Of a stretch of DNA of 64,000 nt, positions 13,061 through 34,826 are shown piece after piece. Each line of letters begins with the position of its first letter. The stretch's first letter is position 1. Position numbers and translations under genes: made by a program. The stretch covers positions 8,818,001-8,882,000 of the forward strand of contig NC_091013.1 in the NCBI RefSeq assembly GCF_041296385.1. The letters are read 5' to 3'. The notes beneath the pieces were generated by a model, which worked only from the letters and a program-made list of their open reading frames with translations, did not search any database and was not told where the DNA came from. The stretch is from Aphelocoma coerulescens (taxonomy: Eukaryota > Chordata > Aves > Passeriformes > Corvidae).

Positions 13061-15265
13061 CGTGATCTTGGTTGTCTCAGAAGAATTCTTTATTCTATGT
13101 CATGCTGCTTTATATGCACAGTTCTACTATGCAGATCTTTATGAGGCATGTGACACCTGGAAATATGTCTAAATATTTGCTGCTGAGGAACAATGTGGCT
13201 ACCTGTGAAATTAGTTAAATGAGGTAAGCGACACAAAAGCATCATTCACAGGCTAACTAAGGCATAAATTAGTCACTTTAAAGAAGCACCAGCACTGCCT
13301 GAAAGCAGGGGGAGTTCTAGAGAACTCCATGCTGGCATCATGTCACTTTTACTCTGTGTGATGATCTGCAATTTGTGCCATGCCAATAAGCCACTGAATA
13401 GAAATATCAACTTAAGCTACAGGAAGAATGCTGACAGCATAATGCAGGAAAACCAGATGAAGGTGATCAAGTCCTCTGAGTCATCTGAATTTTACTCTAT
13501 CCTTAGACTGTGGTAGCAGACTGATGTAGTAAAAATCCTGATGTTCTGTATGTAGCTCCCAGATACTCCAGGGCACCTCGACAAGATGGTTCTGAAGCAA
13601 AAGACAGTAACAAAAGAGTTTCCAGTGGCATACAGTGCCATTAGCATTGCCTGGAAATATGCCCACAACTCCAAATACAATCCAAGTCATATTTCAAATA
13701 CAGACAGTCACTTATAATTCAATACTGCCACATTTCAAGGGCACAGTAAGAGTCATGGGATTTATTTGAAGAAGTGTGGAATACTGCCCTTTAAAACATA
13801 GCCTACTTGGTAAGTAATGGGATTACTATCTGTACTTTTCTCCGAGTTAAAAGACTGCCATTTGGTACTGTAATAAAATTAGGAAAACTTTATCAATCTT
13901 CCCTTTAGGCTGCTTATTCTCAGTTGTGACTGTGTGTAAACCAAGCTGACTTTGGGAAAGAGAGTGTCAGAACACACAGTTCAGATTACTGTGTGAGTTC
14001 TAACCTCAGACAGCAAGGAGGAAGAAAAACAGCCATGAGAAAAATCACACCACTGCTAACAGTAATAAAGAAATATTCACAGCATTTGGCCATTAGCTGC
14101 ATGTAATTAACTAACAGGAATTACTATTACCTCATGTTACAGATGACACATGGTGCCCTGGGAGCACTCAATGCCATCCTTTCTTTTGCTGGATTTGTCA
14201 TTTTACATGACTGTTCTCTGCAGCCCCACAGGAGGAACTGAGCAAAGTGAGACAGGAGGGCCCCACACAGCTATTTCTGGACTTACAGATCACAAACTGT
14301 GTTTTCCAAGGCAAGCTTGTTAAGTCAAAATACATGATTTAAAGCTCTTTACCATATGCCTTTCATACCCTATTTTGTGTGCTTAATATTCTGATGCCCT
14401 TGGAGTAAAGCAGCTTCACTTCAAGGGCCCAGAAGGACACTGAAGTCCTCTGATGTCTGTCATGTAGAATCTGAAAGAGATTCCATGAAAATAATGACAG
14501 GAAAGAACTTCCCTCATAGCCCTCATGCTTGAGGGGTGTCCTGGCCATCTGCAGACACTGGAAATAATGTTTTATCATTCCTTGGCATGTAACTCAGCTT
14601 TCAGAAAAAGGTTTTGTCTTTTTCTCCTGATGCATCCTTGGCTGCTCATACATCACATAGGAAAGGGAGTTCTCCTCCTCCACTGGCAAACAGCAGCCTG
14701 AGGTGCTTGATTAATACAGTCAGAAGACAATGTTCCTGCAGTGTAGGGGCATAGGCACTTTCAGGGTATTTCTTGTCTTCTTTCAATGGTGGGGACATGT
14801 TCTACCTCCTCCAACCATCCAGGCATCTTCACTAACAGACACTCAGTGCTGCAGGGCTGGAGGCCCTTGAGAAGCGTTTGAGCTGCAGCATCCACTAAAC
14901 CAGCTTTGTTTTTGTAGAAAAAAGAAATCTTTACACTAAAACTTTTCAGATCCACAACCTTCCCAATTGCCTGCCAGAACCAGAACAATTTTATCAAACC
15001 TTAATGTTTAGCTGCTAAGAGAAGATTCTGCCCTTCCTTTATACAGCAAAGACTGACAAGGAGACCATGGTGCTGAGTGGGTCCTTTTGACCCTTCTAGA
15101 CTTTCGGCCCTTCCATGCTTGCAACTGCAAGGAAAAAAACTTGCAATCCTTCACCCATTCAAGGTACTAGAGGAAGTCAGAGGAAGTGGAATGGCATTGT
15201 GAGCCTGCTTTTGGGGAAAGCAAACGGAGCAGGAATGACTGTGTGCTTTCTATGTACTGCATCAG
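13061..15265. other. Non-coding intronic DNA
   Basis: No recognisable gene. Around 14760-14960 there is a weak resemblance to a LINE, which was not strong enough to call. Confidence 0.45.
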
Positions 15266-15602
15266 GGATTGCTCAGCCCGGAGAAGAGAAGGCTCTCTGG
15301 AGATTTCATGGATGTGTATAAACACCCGATAGGGGAGAGCAGAGGAGACAGAGCCAGGATCTTCCTAGCAGTGCCCACTGACAGAAAATTCTACTTAACT
15401 GTAAAAAGAAGCTTTTTTACTGTGAGACTGCCCAAGTACAGGAACAGGTTGCCTAGGAAAGGCATGGAGTAGAGATATTCAAAACCAAGGGGACACAACC
15501 CTGGGCAACCTGTTCTGGCAGACCCTGCTCTGAACAGGGGGCTGGACCAGAACATCTCCAGAAGTCCCTTCCAACCATGGCTATGCTTTGACTCTACAAC
15601 TG
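15266..15602 (+). mobile_element. CR1 LINE, 3' fragment
   Basis: It follows the CR1 3' consensus on plus: 'cccggagaagagaaggctc' near 15278, 'gggcaacctgttctggcag' near 15502, 'ggaccagaacatctccaga' near 15544, and a 'tcccttccaacc' block near 15566. It represents a different CR1 subfamily from the copy at 3527. It is 5'-truncated and non-coding. Confidence 0.85.
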
Positions 15603-16830
15603 AGCCAAATCCAAATCTGAGCATGCTAATCCACTGTTCAGACAGATGGTGTGGATTTTACTAATTTAGAGACATTTAGATTCAAGTCCAAGTTTGACTC
15701 ACATTACCTGTGTGTTATTTTTTTTTTAATTTACCTCAAAATATTTGTTTTACCAAGAGAAGCTGGCAGTCCCACAGTGCTTAGAGAATAAAATTAAAAT
15801 AGGACAAGTGCATTCATATTACAACTCTGTCTACATTTTGTCTCCTGGATGTGTAGCAGTTAAATGGGCATTATTCCCAGGCATTTTTGATGCCATAATA
15901 AAAAACATATATGGATGAAAATGGCAGCCTGGCATAAGAAAGCTCATGATGGATTTAGCTCTGCAAGACCAAAACCAAACAAACCAATATTTATTTAAAG
16001 AGCCTGAACAAGTTTCTTTTTCTGTTCTACTGCTAAGACTTTTCCCCAAGTTCATATTTGACCAACTTAACTCAGATCAAATTTAAACAGCTCCATGTGG
16101 AATGTGTATCTTGTAGTCCATTGTTATTGTAACTGGAATTTTGACTACTTAATCACTGGCTGAGTCCTAGAATACTAAAACAAGTATAGCATTAGCCATT
16201 CCACAGATGGCAAGAAGAAGAGACAACCCTGAGCTTTATCTTTACATTAGCAACTAAAGTATATCACAAGAACAGACTAAATTTAACCTCCACACACTTC
16301 AGATTTCACTTACTCCTTGATTTCTAACGTGGACAAAATAATTGACTTAATACAGCCCTCTCAAATATATTGTTCCAAGGCTACTTCCACAAAAGAACTC
16401 TATCACTTCACACATGTCCCCTGGATATGTAATGGCACACCTTGTGTTACAATGCAGAATGACACATTCCCAGCTTTATTCAGGGAACAAAGGAAAAGAG
16501 ATTCTCTAGTTGGCATTAATGACACAAAGCTCCTTCAGTTGAAGAAGCTTCTCATCTTGCATATCACAGCACAGTGTTCAATGATTCCCTGTCTCTACAT
16601 GACCCCTACCTACTTCACTTTTTCAGAGACTTTTCCTAAAGAATACCTGTCCATGAGCTGCAGCCCATTAAAAGGGTGCTGGATAATAGCAGGTCATGAG
16701 CTGGAGGTGAGTCAGTGTCACGCTGGTGTGAGATGCAAACACCTTACTGAGCTGTATATATGGAAAAAAGGCCTGAAGGAACAGAGTTGTCACTTTGTTA
16801 AACTAGAAAGGTCTTTGCCAGAACCATGTG
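15603..16830. other. Non-coding intronic DNA
   Basis: An open frame of 191 codons at 16317-16892 ends inside the following CR1. It shows no domain and is considered chance. Confidence 0.45.
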
Positions 16831-17290
16831 TCCAACTTCTGGCACTCTTCAGGAAAGGCTGGAGGGAGACTGGCAGAGTGCAGTGGGAATGACCAGAGAC
16901 GTAGAAAACATGACACACATGGGAAGACTGGAAGGATTAGGATTGTTTAGAGAAGAAAAAATAAGGGTAAAAAATTGTCACAGTCTTGAAATATATAAAG
17001 AGCTTCTGCAAAGAGAAAAAAATTTTTTTGCTATTTTTCAATGGAGAGGACAAAGAAAATCAGGCTTAAAAGCAAGATTCAGATTAGTCAGTAGGCTGGA
17101 CTTTCTAAAAAAGCAGTGTGTCAGAAAGCCAGGGCAGGCTGCATATCCCTCATCACTGACTGGGGGTATGAAGAGCAGGTTAGAGAGCGGCTGCTAGGAA
17201 TGACAGGCACAGGTACACCTTCCTGTGTGGGCTAAATGGCAGCCTGAATTACCCCTCAAGGTCCTTGTCAGCTCTTTGTGGTAGGGATAT
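16831..17290 (+). mobile_element. CR1 LINE, diverged 3' fragment
   Basis: The order of blocks ('ggaaaggctggagggagac' near 16852, 'gggaagactggaaggatta' near 16921, 'aaggtccttgtcagctctt' near 17258) matches a degenerate CR1 3' region on plus. It is more decayed than the copies at 3527 and 38744. Confidence 0.7.
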
Positions 17291-26345
<9,055 letters not shown>

Positions 26346-28557
26346 GCTAAGCCACGCGAGTGGCCGACCCGGTTCTGGTGTCCGGCTCTTCCTGCTGTGG
26401 GGTTCTTCCACCACACAGGGAAGCCAGTGCATCACCTTTGCCCGACCCGTCTGTGTATCCCCTGCGTTTCCTCGGGGGAAAAGGGTTAATTGGGTTTTCC
26501 ATCCTCCCCCACCCCGCTGCTCTCAGGGATGCTGCCGTTTGGCTCAGGGATGAGTGCTGGGTCTGCTGGAGGGATCCAGGGGCTGGAAGGGTGGCCGGAG
26601 AGCTGCTGAGTTATTCCTGGCCGTGGAACGGCCCCTGAGGGCTGCTGCAGCCAAAGCTGAAGGATGGAGCCAAATCCAAACGAGGGCAGCCCGAGGCCAA
26701 TTTACATGGGAAGCTAAGCAAGTCCCCAGCAGACCAGCGGTGGCACAAGGCCATCTTTGGCCCCTTTCCTTCATGCATGAGCCAAGCAGAGCTTATGCGG
26801 AACAGAAAATTTAGGTCACTGAATAGATTCCAGTTAAAAGAAAGAAAAAAAAAAGAAGGAGAATCTTGAAGTAGATATTAAGAGCAATTCTTTCATGATA
26901 CAAATACGCAGTTGTTGCTTCTTCCCCTGATGATGTGAACTTCTGCAGCATAAGTGAATCAAAGACCTGTGACATATGGGCACCTGGTAATCTCTGGTAC
27001 TTTCTCAGGAGATACAGCCTCAGTAATTGAGGACCTTCCCAAAGAAAGGTGGAAGGAGCAGCTTGCTGGAGGCTCCAGGCAGTAACCAGCAGCTGGCACA
27101 GCAGTAGCAAGTGCCAGAGCACTGTCCTTTGGATATCGAAATACCTTTATGAAGTTGTGGCTGTCTTCTCTCAGCTTTGTGCTGGCCACTTGTTTCAGCC
27201 AAGTACTTTCAACCCTGTGCAGCTCCTCGCTTGCACTTTCACACCTTCTTTTTGATTCAACTCATCTGTCCTTTCTCTTTCGTTCTTTTCAATGGGGTTT
27301 ATGATCTACTTAGAGATATTTGCTTTCACCCTCTGATTTTTGGTTTCTTCACTTCTCTTCAGTACCAATTTGCCATGTTTACATTCCAGATACCCACCCA
27401 TTAGTCAGTGTTTGTGCTGTGTTCCCTAAAGCCCCATTTTTCTGGCTTATTCACAATTGTACCATGTGGTTTGTACCACACAGACCTTGGCAGTCTAGAA
27501 CATTAAAAATGAGAAAATGCCCTGCAAATGGTTGTCTCATTCATATGTTATTTTCTGTCATAAATTGGCTTCTGTTTGTCCATTGATAGAGTTGAGGGTG
27601 TAGCCAAAGATTTTCCAGCATAATTTCTGTTGGTTCTAGAAAAGTGTATTCCCTAAAGGCTTTTTTAAGTTAAAATTTGGGAGTTTTATATTTCATTCTG
27701 AGATAATTTATTTTACATTTTGGGGATGCTTGCTTCATCTATTCAATCTTATTTGCAAATTGAAAAGGCTCTCTCATTTTGAGAACCTCAGCAAGAGGAA
27801 CTGGATCTCTGCCAGTTTCAGCAGCAAAGGATTTAAGAAAAATATAGACTTCATAAGAAAATCAGTTGGGTAAGCAACATTTTTCTACAAGAGAGTCAAA
27901 AGGGAGTCAGTAATGACATACCAAAAAGGAACACCTTCTGTGCTCTGGGGAGTTCTCTGTTGAAATAAAGAGAGCTTAGCAAATGCCACACAGCAATCGA
28001 GCAAGAAATGAGGATGACAGTTCCTGCTGTACTTCTTTTGTATGAGTATTAAACCACCAAAGCCAAAGAGAGAGACACACTGAAGAAACATGCTTCTTAT
28101 AGCTGCAAACCCTCCAAATCTTAAACTGCTCATGTTCATGTACAAAAGTTTCATGCTTTCAGACTGTGCTCTGTACCTTTTTCTCTCAAACAAGCACAAA
28201 TGCAGTCCTAATAGAAATGGGAGAGAAGTAGGGCTGATTTTCAGGTGTATTCAGGTTTCAATATGGGGCTTCAGCTTGAGAAAAAATGTGAACTCCCCTC
28301 TCACTCCTCTGCACTGCTGCAGCTCCTTGGTTTGTGTGCTTTGGTCATGCTGTACCTCCTCTTTGCTCTATAGATCTGATGTCACAAGCCAAGGAACAGG
28401 TAAAAAAAAGGATTATACAAGGAAGGGATATGATCCTGGTGTGGTGGGTGGAGGAGGGAGCTGGAGACTCGAAGCTGCTTGTTTTGTTTTAGTAAACCCA
28501 CCATTCTAGAACACATATTCTGGAGATTTGCTTGTTGTATATATTGATAAAATGTCT
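26346..28557. other. Intergenic DNA upstream of LANCL3
   Basis: GC content falls off to AT-rich sequence. No gene was recognised. Confidence 0.5.
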
Positions 28558-28625
28558 AATCATAGAATGAATAGGCCTGGGAGGAACCTTAAGATCTAGT
28601 CCCACCCATTCTCACAATGGGGTCT
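28558..28625 (-). mobile_element. CR1 LINE, short 3' end
   Basis: On plus it reads 'aatcatagaatgaataggc' and 'gggaggaaccttaaga', the reverse complement of the CR1 3' terminus. Only about 70 bp is recognisable. Confidence 0.65.
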
Positions 28626-29163
28626 ATTGGTGTACTTGTTCATGTGTGCTTGTTCATTTCTACTTGTTTATTTACAGATCCCTTCAGAGAATCCAGGCGC
28701 CTGCTATTTCCAACAGGGCACAGTAGTCTGTCTTCAGCTGTTGTGTAGGGACTGGGGGCATCTCCAAACAAATGTCTTATGGATTAGTCTGTCATTTGTC
28801 TCGTATACTTTTTACTGATGTAACAGTTTTGTATGCCTTCAGGATTTTGGGATACCCACGTGGCTGAAGTTTTGTTCTCACCCAGTATTCCACATCTCCC
28901 CTGAGCTGAAGGTGAACACTGGGCTCCGTACAGAGGCTGAGCTTCAGCAACAAAATTGTATTAAGTGGTGTGAACACATCAACAGGGTTGTGCTAGAGGG
29001 TTTTCAAGGCTGGTTTGAGCAAACCTGCTATTAAATCCAAAATCAGTTCCCACCCTACCTATCAAAATCAGCCCTCAGTATCCTTTACTGCCCAGTGCTG
29101 CTCTTCCCTCCCCAGAGAGTTTTGCCACTGCAGATCAGCTTTGCAGTTAGCTCCTTTCCTGCC

Positions 29164-31448
29164 TGTAGTGGGTTGAACCTGAGTTCAACGGTCTTTTAGA
29201 CTAATGGACAGTCTTTTAGACTAATGACGCTTCTCACAATTTACAACTTAAACCGTGCAGAAAGGTGGGAATTTCCTTTGTTCCAGCTTGCCTGCCGAAA
29301 GGTGGGGGGGCCTCCGAGCCTCTGGGCCCCGCCGGGCCGGGGCAGGACCCCTACCCCCTTCCCCTTTGCCCAGCACTGCGGCACGGACCCTGGGTTGCTG
29401 GAGGGGGAACTATCCCAGAGCAGCAGGCAGCTAAACCCAGCCATGGACTGCCACACAGCTAAACCCAGCCAAGGACTGCCACACAGCTAAACCCTGCCAT
29501 GGACTGCCACACAGCTAAACCCAGCCATGGACTGCCACACAGCTAAACCCAGCCAAGGACTGCCACACAGCTAAACCCAGCCAAGGACTGCCACACAGCT
29601 CAAACCAGCCATGGACTGCCGCACAGCTAAACCCAGCCATGGACTGCCACACAGCTAAACCAGCCATGGACTGCCACACAGCTAAACCCAGCCATGGACT
29701 GCCACACAGCTAAACCCTGCCATGGACTGCCACACAGCTAAACCAGCCATGGACTGCCACACAGCTAAACCCAGCCATGGACTGCCACACAGCTAAACCA
29801 GCCATGGACTGCCACACAGCTAAACCCAGCCATGGACTGCCACACAGCTAAACCCAGCCATGGACTGCCACACAGCTAAACCCTGCCATGGACTGCCACA
29901 CAGCTAAACCCAGCCATGGACTGCCACACAGCTAAACCAGCCATGGACTGCCACACAGCTAAACCAGCCATGGACTGCCACACAGCTAAACCCAGCCATG
30001 GACTGCCACACAGCTAAACCAGCCATGGACTGCCACACAGCTAAACCAGCCATGGACTGCCACACAGCTAAACCCAGCCATGGACTGCCACACAGCTAAA
30101 CCCAGCCATGGACTGCCACACAGCTCAAACCAGCCATGGACTGCCGCACAGCTAAACCCAGCCATGGACTGCCACACAGCTAAACCCAGCCATGGATTGC
30201 CACACAGCTAAACCCAGCCATGGGCTGCCACACAGCTAAACCCAGCCATGGACTGCCACACAGCTAAACCAGCCATGGACTGCCACACAGCTAAACCAGC
30301 CATGGACTGCCACACAGCTAAACCCAGCCATGGACTGCCACACAGCTAAACCCAGCCATGGACTGCCACAAAGCTCAAACCAGCCATGGACTGCCACAAA
30401 GCTCAAACCAGCCATGGAGTGCCACACAGTTAAACCCAGCCATGGACTGCCACACAGCTAAACCCATCCAGCACGGCTTCCTGGGACCAGCAGGTCCTTG
30501 TCCTCTCCTCTCCACGCGGAGCCAGCGGGAGCCGGCGGAGCCTCCTGTCTGCAGCCAGCACACTTTGCGCTGAACCGAAGACACCATGCAGCCAGCAGCA
30601 CAAAGGGAGAGAGGCTTTCTCCATTGTAAAGCCTGAACAAGAACACTCTTCAACATGGCAGCTTCAGGGTCAGAGAGAAAGTGAGTCCTGTGAGATGGAG
30701 CTGGAAATGGTGATGGGAGAAAAGAGGGCGGTGCCGCGTTTCTCGCGTGTAGCTTAAAAACCTTCTTGCATGCCGTGGTAAGAAACTGTAATATCACAAA
30801 CTGTTTGTCTTTTTAATCCATTTGGACTACATGGGGGGATGGAGAATTCACGTGTGGCCCATGAAGATTGTGAAGAGTGCCTATGCCAGGCTATACAGAA
30901 GCAGTGAGAGGCTTTTAGAGACTTGTGGCGAAGAAAGCCTTTGTGTTCAGGCCAAAATAACTTCTCCTTAAAAAGATTAATAACCCCATGTGATGGCCCA
31001 TGTTTGGCAGTGTGAAGGAACTGTGAGATCTTTCATGGAAGAAATGTTTTACACCACAGCAGATTGTTTCTTTCTGGGTGGGTCTGCTGTTGGTGGCAGT
31101 TTGGGAACCAAGTGAAGCAGAAGAAAACCCTTTTCTCCTTAAGCAGAAGAAAGAGACTTTTCAAGAACTGCAACACTGACTAAAATCCCATGTTCTGTTA
31201 TCCTTTTCGTGAGTTGGGTAAAAGTGAGAGAAGTGCTGTAAGAGAGGGGAGGTTTGCTTTAATTTCTTGTCATTTATTTTTACCTTTAATTCTATTAGTA
31301 ATAAAACTCTTTCTTTGTACCACAACTGTTTAAGTTTGAGCCTGTTTTACCTTGCAGCTCTCTAGTTTTCCTCAATATTTTCTTATTTTCCCCTTATGAA
31401 AATAACAGATTTCGTGTGCTTGACACTTAGCTGCGTCAAACCATGACA
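29164..31448 (+). mobile_element. Solo LTR expanded by an internal minisatellite
   Basis: The element starts TGTAGTGGGTTG and ends AAACCATGACA. The 5-bp direct repeat CTGCC flanks it at 29159-29163 and 31449-31453. A poly(A) signal (AGTAATAAAACTC, near 31302) indicates plus orientation. About 1.05 kb of its 2285 bp is a 28-bp minisatellite at 29421-30470; without that the element would be about 1.2 kb, similar to the solo LTR at 39326. A 21-bp direct repeat (gtcttttagactaatg) also occurs at its left edge near 29191. There are no viral genes. Confidence 0.85.
29421..30470. repeat. 28-bp minisatellite, about 37 copies
   Basis: The consensus unit is CCACACAGCTAAACCCAGCC followed by ATGGACTG (28 bp). 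A 27-bp variant lacks one C in the AAACCC part; other variants have AAACCCTGCC, CTCAAACCAGCC or AAGGACTG. I counted about 37 full units plus a partial last one. Repeat-derived frames on the minus strand give peptides rich in VAVHGW, but the 28-bp unit shifts frame each copy and is not evidence of a protein. A purity this high suggests recent expansion and likely length polymorphism. Confidence 0.97.
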
Positions 31449-31453
31449 CTGCC

Positions 31454-34322
31454 TGGCTGGGCATTGTCTACACTCCTGTCCAAGGGGCTTTGGGTTTACA
31501 GGGTTGCCTCCATCACAGCCCTGCAGTCAGTTCACTTTTGATGGTCAGCTGGCCCTGGGGCATTTGGCAGAAAGGAATGAATTAGGCTGAGCTGTTTCAT
31601 GCCCACATTAGAAAAGAAGTGTTTATATTTCCAGTATTCTCTGTTGAGGGTTCTTTTGGTGAGGGGGGTGGGGTGGGGGGTGGAGAGGTTTGAGAATTAT
31701 CACTGCACTGGAGAGACCATGCTGGTAGCCAAAATTTGGAGTAGTCTGATCAGGAGTCATGCAGTGGAGGCAGCCCCAAGGGTTTCATAGCATTGTTATG
31801 TGGTAGCCACAGTGCCCCAGCAGTCTCTGGTTGCTCAGTATATTCTGGTTTCTTACCACAAGTATTTTTTTATTTCTCAGGTTGAGCTACTCTTTCCTGT
31901 ATGGACTCCCCTTACAAAGCTACACAAAGGTTTTGTGGTTTTTGTTCTGTGACGATCAATTGACAGTGATATGAACACGTTTTGAAAATGAAGTGTTCTT
32001 GGCATTGCACAACAGAATCTCTTTTCCTAAGTCAACCTTTTCTCCTTTTACTTCTGTATAGTTGATAATACAAATACAATTTCTGCATAAGCTAAGTTTT
32101 GGTGCATGTATTGCCATTTCATCATAATGAAAATTACACGTCAGAAGAAGACAGGGCTACACTGAATTACCTTTTGCTCTCAAGAGCACAGTGAATTTTT
32201 GTTCACTACTCAGATTGATAAAAATTAGTAATTTAACAGGAGTTTAATTTCTTTGAGAATTTGTCTTAATTACCAAATATGGTAGAAATTGGCCAACATG
32301 AGAAATTATGGGATAGTGGGAAATGCTGAATAGGTACTTGTACAGTCATGCATGGCTCTTCCTTAAGAGACTAGACTAGAAGTTTTTGGGATTTGTTTTG
32401 TGGCAGCTTATAGATTTTTGTAACAAGATGCTGAAAGAGTGGGTAGATGTACTCATTGCTTACATAATCGATTTTTATTACAAAATGTCACATTTTCCAT
32501 TTGGAGAGATAGGCTAATTTTGGCAAGCGTTTCAGCTTAGGTAAAAACATGACAGCTGTTACAGAGTCTCTGAAGAGAATATTGCATTTTTCAGTATCTT
32601 TATGTAGAACTACCTGTGATGAGTGAATCACTCTTCAGCTGTTGAAGCTAAAGAGTGCTGCCAAGGCTTTCTGCAGAGCAGGAAGTTTGAAATTCAGAGT
32701 TTTGGCTTAACTGGTAAAACCCTAACTTCAACATAGCCTTACCTTGACCCTGTCCTGAACTTTTTTCCACAGGTTTTGTAATCCCTAGCATTTCTTCCCT
32801 TGGCTTGAACCTGCTCAGATTAACAGGATGGTGGAAGTCTTTTCTCAGACATGCCTGTCAAATCCACAGTTTCTTTGTCCAGCAGGTTATTCAATTTTTT
32901 TTTAAGTCCAAGGTGATTTCTAATGAACACAAGTACTCTTGTATGCTTGGAAAGCAGTCATTCATCTGCAGTTCTCTGCATGGTTCTGACATTGTCTGAT
33001 AGAGTAAGGAAGCAAAGAATCCCACTGGACACTCTACTGTTGATATTTAAACCAAATACTTCTTTTTGTCTCACTAATTAGTCTTCCAGTACAACATATA
33101 TTTTAAATTCTAAATTTCCTTAAGTGCATCTTTTCTACAATAGACGTCAGTGTGATATCCAAGATTTCAATTGTAACATTTTTGTCACAGCCAGAATTTG
33201 GAAGCATTTCAAAATACAGGAAAAAAAATCAATATCTGAAATCAACTAGTACATTTTGCTATTGCTTTGGTGTTAGCTGATCTCAATAATCGCTGTGATG
33301 GAAATAATAGACTTTTATTAACAAACCATGCTTCTACTTGCCAGGGCAGGGACCTCACCAGGAGGTGATGAAGGGAGCTGGAGACAGTGACTGGGCCCTG
33401 GGCACAGCCACAGGCACTGAGGAGTGGTGCAGATTGCTGGGATTTCAGGCTGTAACACTGAGAGTGATAAGAAGATATCCTGCAGTCTTGCATACAACTA
33501 ATGATGATAATAATGGTTTTATGTCCTTGAGGAAAGACAGCACCTGCAGAAACAAGTTATCCTTTAATGATATGCTAAGGAAGTTAGATACATGATAATG
33601 GAGATGGAAAATTTCCAACTTCTGAATCATCAAAACTAGTGCAGTGTTTGACCTTCTTTAAAATTTCCATCTTGGCCATGCTTTGACCAGGTCTACATCT
33701 CTCAGCTTGACATATTTCATAGTGCCAGGTGATATGCTGTGTGTTACAAGACGTGTACACATACACAGTCACACACAAATACAACACTGTCCATAAGCAA
33801 AACCACTCTCAGGTGTTTTGGTGTTTGCTTGATTGTTTGTTTTGTTGGTTTTTTTGGTTTTTTTTTTTTTTTTTGGTCAAACTAACAAAACTGTAAGACA
33901 AGGCTAGGCTTACAAAAATGAAAACTTTAATATGAGGTTTTTCCTGAGAATCTTCTATCCCAGCTGTTTTCAGTCTTCCCTAAGGAGTAGGCAGCTTAGG
34001 TTAGGGAACACAGAGTTATGCAAACTCACACAGGTCCAGCTTTGTGCACCTGACAGCAGACTGGTCTAGATGCTTTTATACACCTGCAGAATACTGACTG
34101 CTCTCCATGGGATGCTGACGCATTACACGTCACTTACAGCTGCAAACCTAAGCAAGCACAAAATAACCTGACTTTGGATGTATAGTTATTTTCCACTCAA
34201 GGAATGAAACAGTTGGCTTAACTAATATTGAAAATCAATGAAGTTGATACTCAAGATACTGCAGTCTCCCCAGGATTTTTTTTTTTAATTGACATTTTTT
34301 AAAGTTCAATTCACTATATAGG
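31454..34322. other. Intergenic DNA
   Basis: AT-rich with a long T-rich run at about 33840-33876. No gene or named repeat was seen. Confidence 0.5.
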
Positions 34323-34826
34323 AAAACAGAATGGATGAAGTTGGAAGTGTCCAGCCTCAGTGTGGTCCAACTCCCCTCCCCTGCTCAAGCACATCACCTA
34401 GGGCCAGTTGCCCAGGACTGTGTCCAGGTGGCTTTGGAATATCTGAGCCCAGAGATTCCACAACACCCCTGGACAACCTGTGCCAGTGCTCAGACACCCT
34501 CTCAGTAAAAAAGTGTTCCCTGATGTTCAGACAGAATTTCACGTGTTTCAGTTTGTGCCTTTTACATCTTGTGCTGTCACTGAGCACTGCTTAAAAGATC
34601 TGGCTCTGTCCTCTTTGTGCTTTCCCTCCGGGTGTTTCTCTGCACTGTCCAGGTCCCTCCTTGAGTCTTCTCCAGGCCAAGCAGTCCCAGCTCTCTCAGC
34701 CTTTCCTCATGGGAGTGGTGTTTCAGTCCCTTTAAAATCATAGTGATCCTTTGCTGGACTCTCTCCAGTAGCTCCATATCGTCCTGTCCTGGCCAGCCCG
34801 GAACTAGACACAGTGCTCAAGTACAG
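34323..34826 (-). mobile_element. CR1 LINE, 3' fragment
   Basis: Complement of the CR1 3' region. On plus it shows 'ccaggtggctttggaatatc' near 34424, 'aaaaagtgttccctgatgttcag' near 34508, and the 'ctccaggccaagcagtccca' block near 34671, in order. It is truncated at its 5' side near 34826 and has no intact reading frame. Confidence 0.85.

Noticed and set aside
16317..16892. A 191-codon plus frame
   Set aside because: It has no domain and runs into a decayed CR1.
29986..30427. Minus-strand frames with repeated VAVHGW peptides
   Set aside because: They are translations of the 28-bp minisatellite; the unit shifts frame at each copy and stops follow quickly. No protein is supported.
29421..30470. 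CRISPR-like regular repeats
   Set aside because: There are no unique spacers; units are directly adjacent, and the host is a vertebrate.
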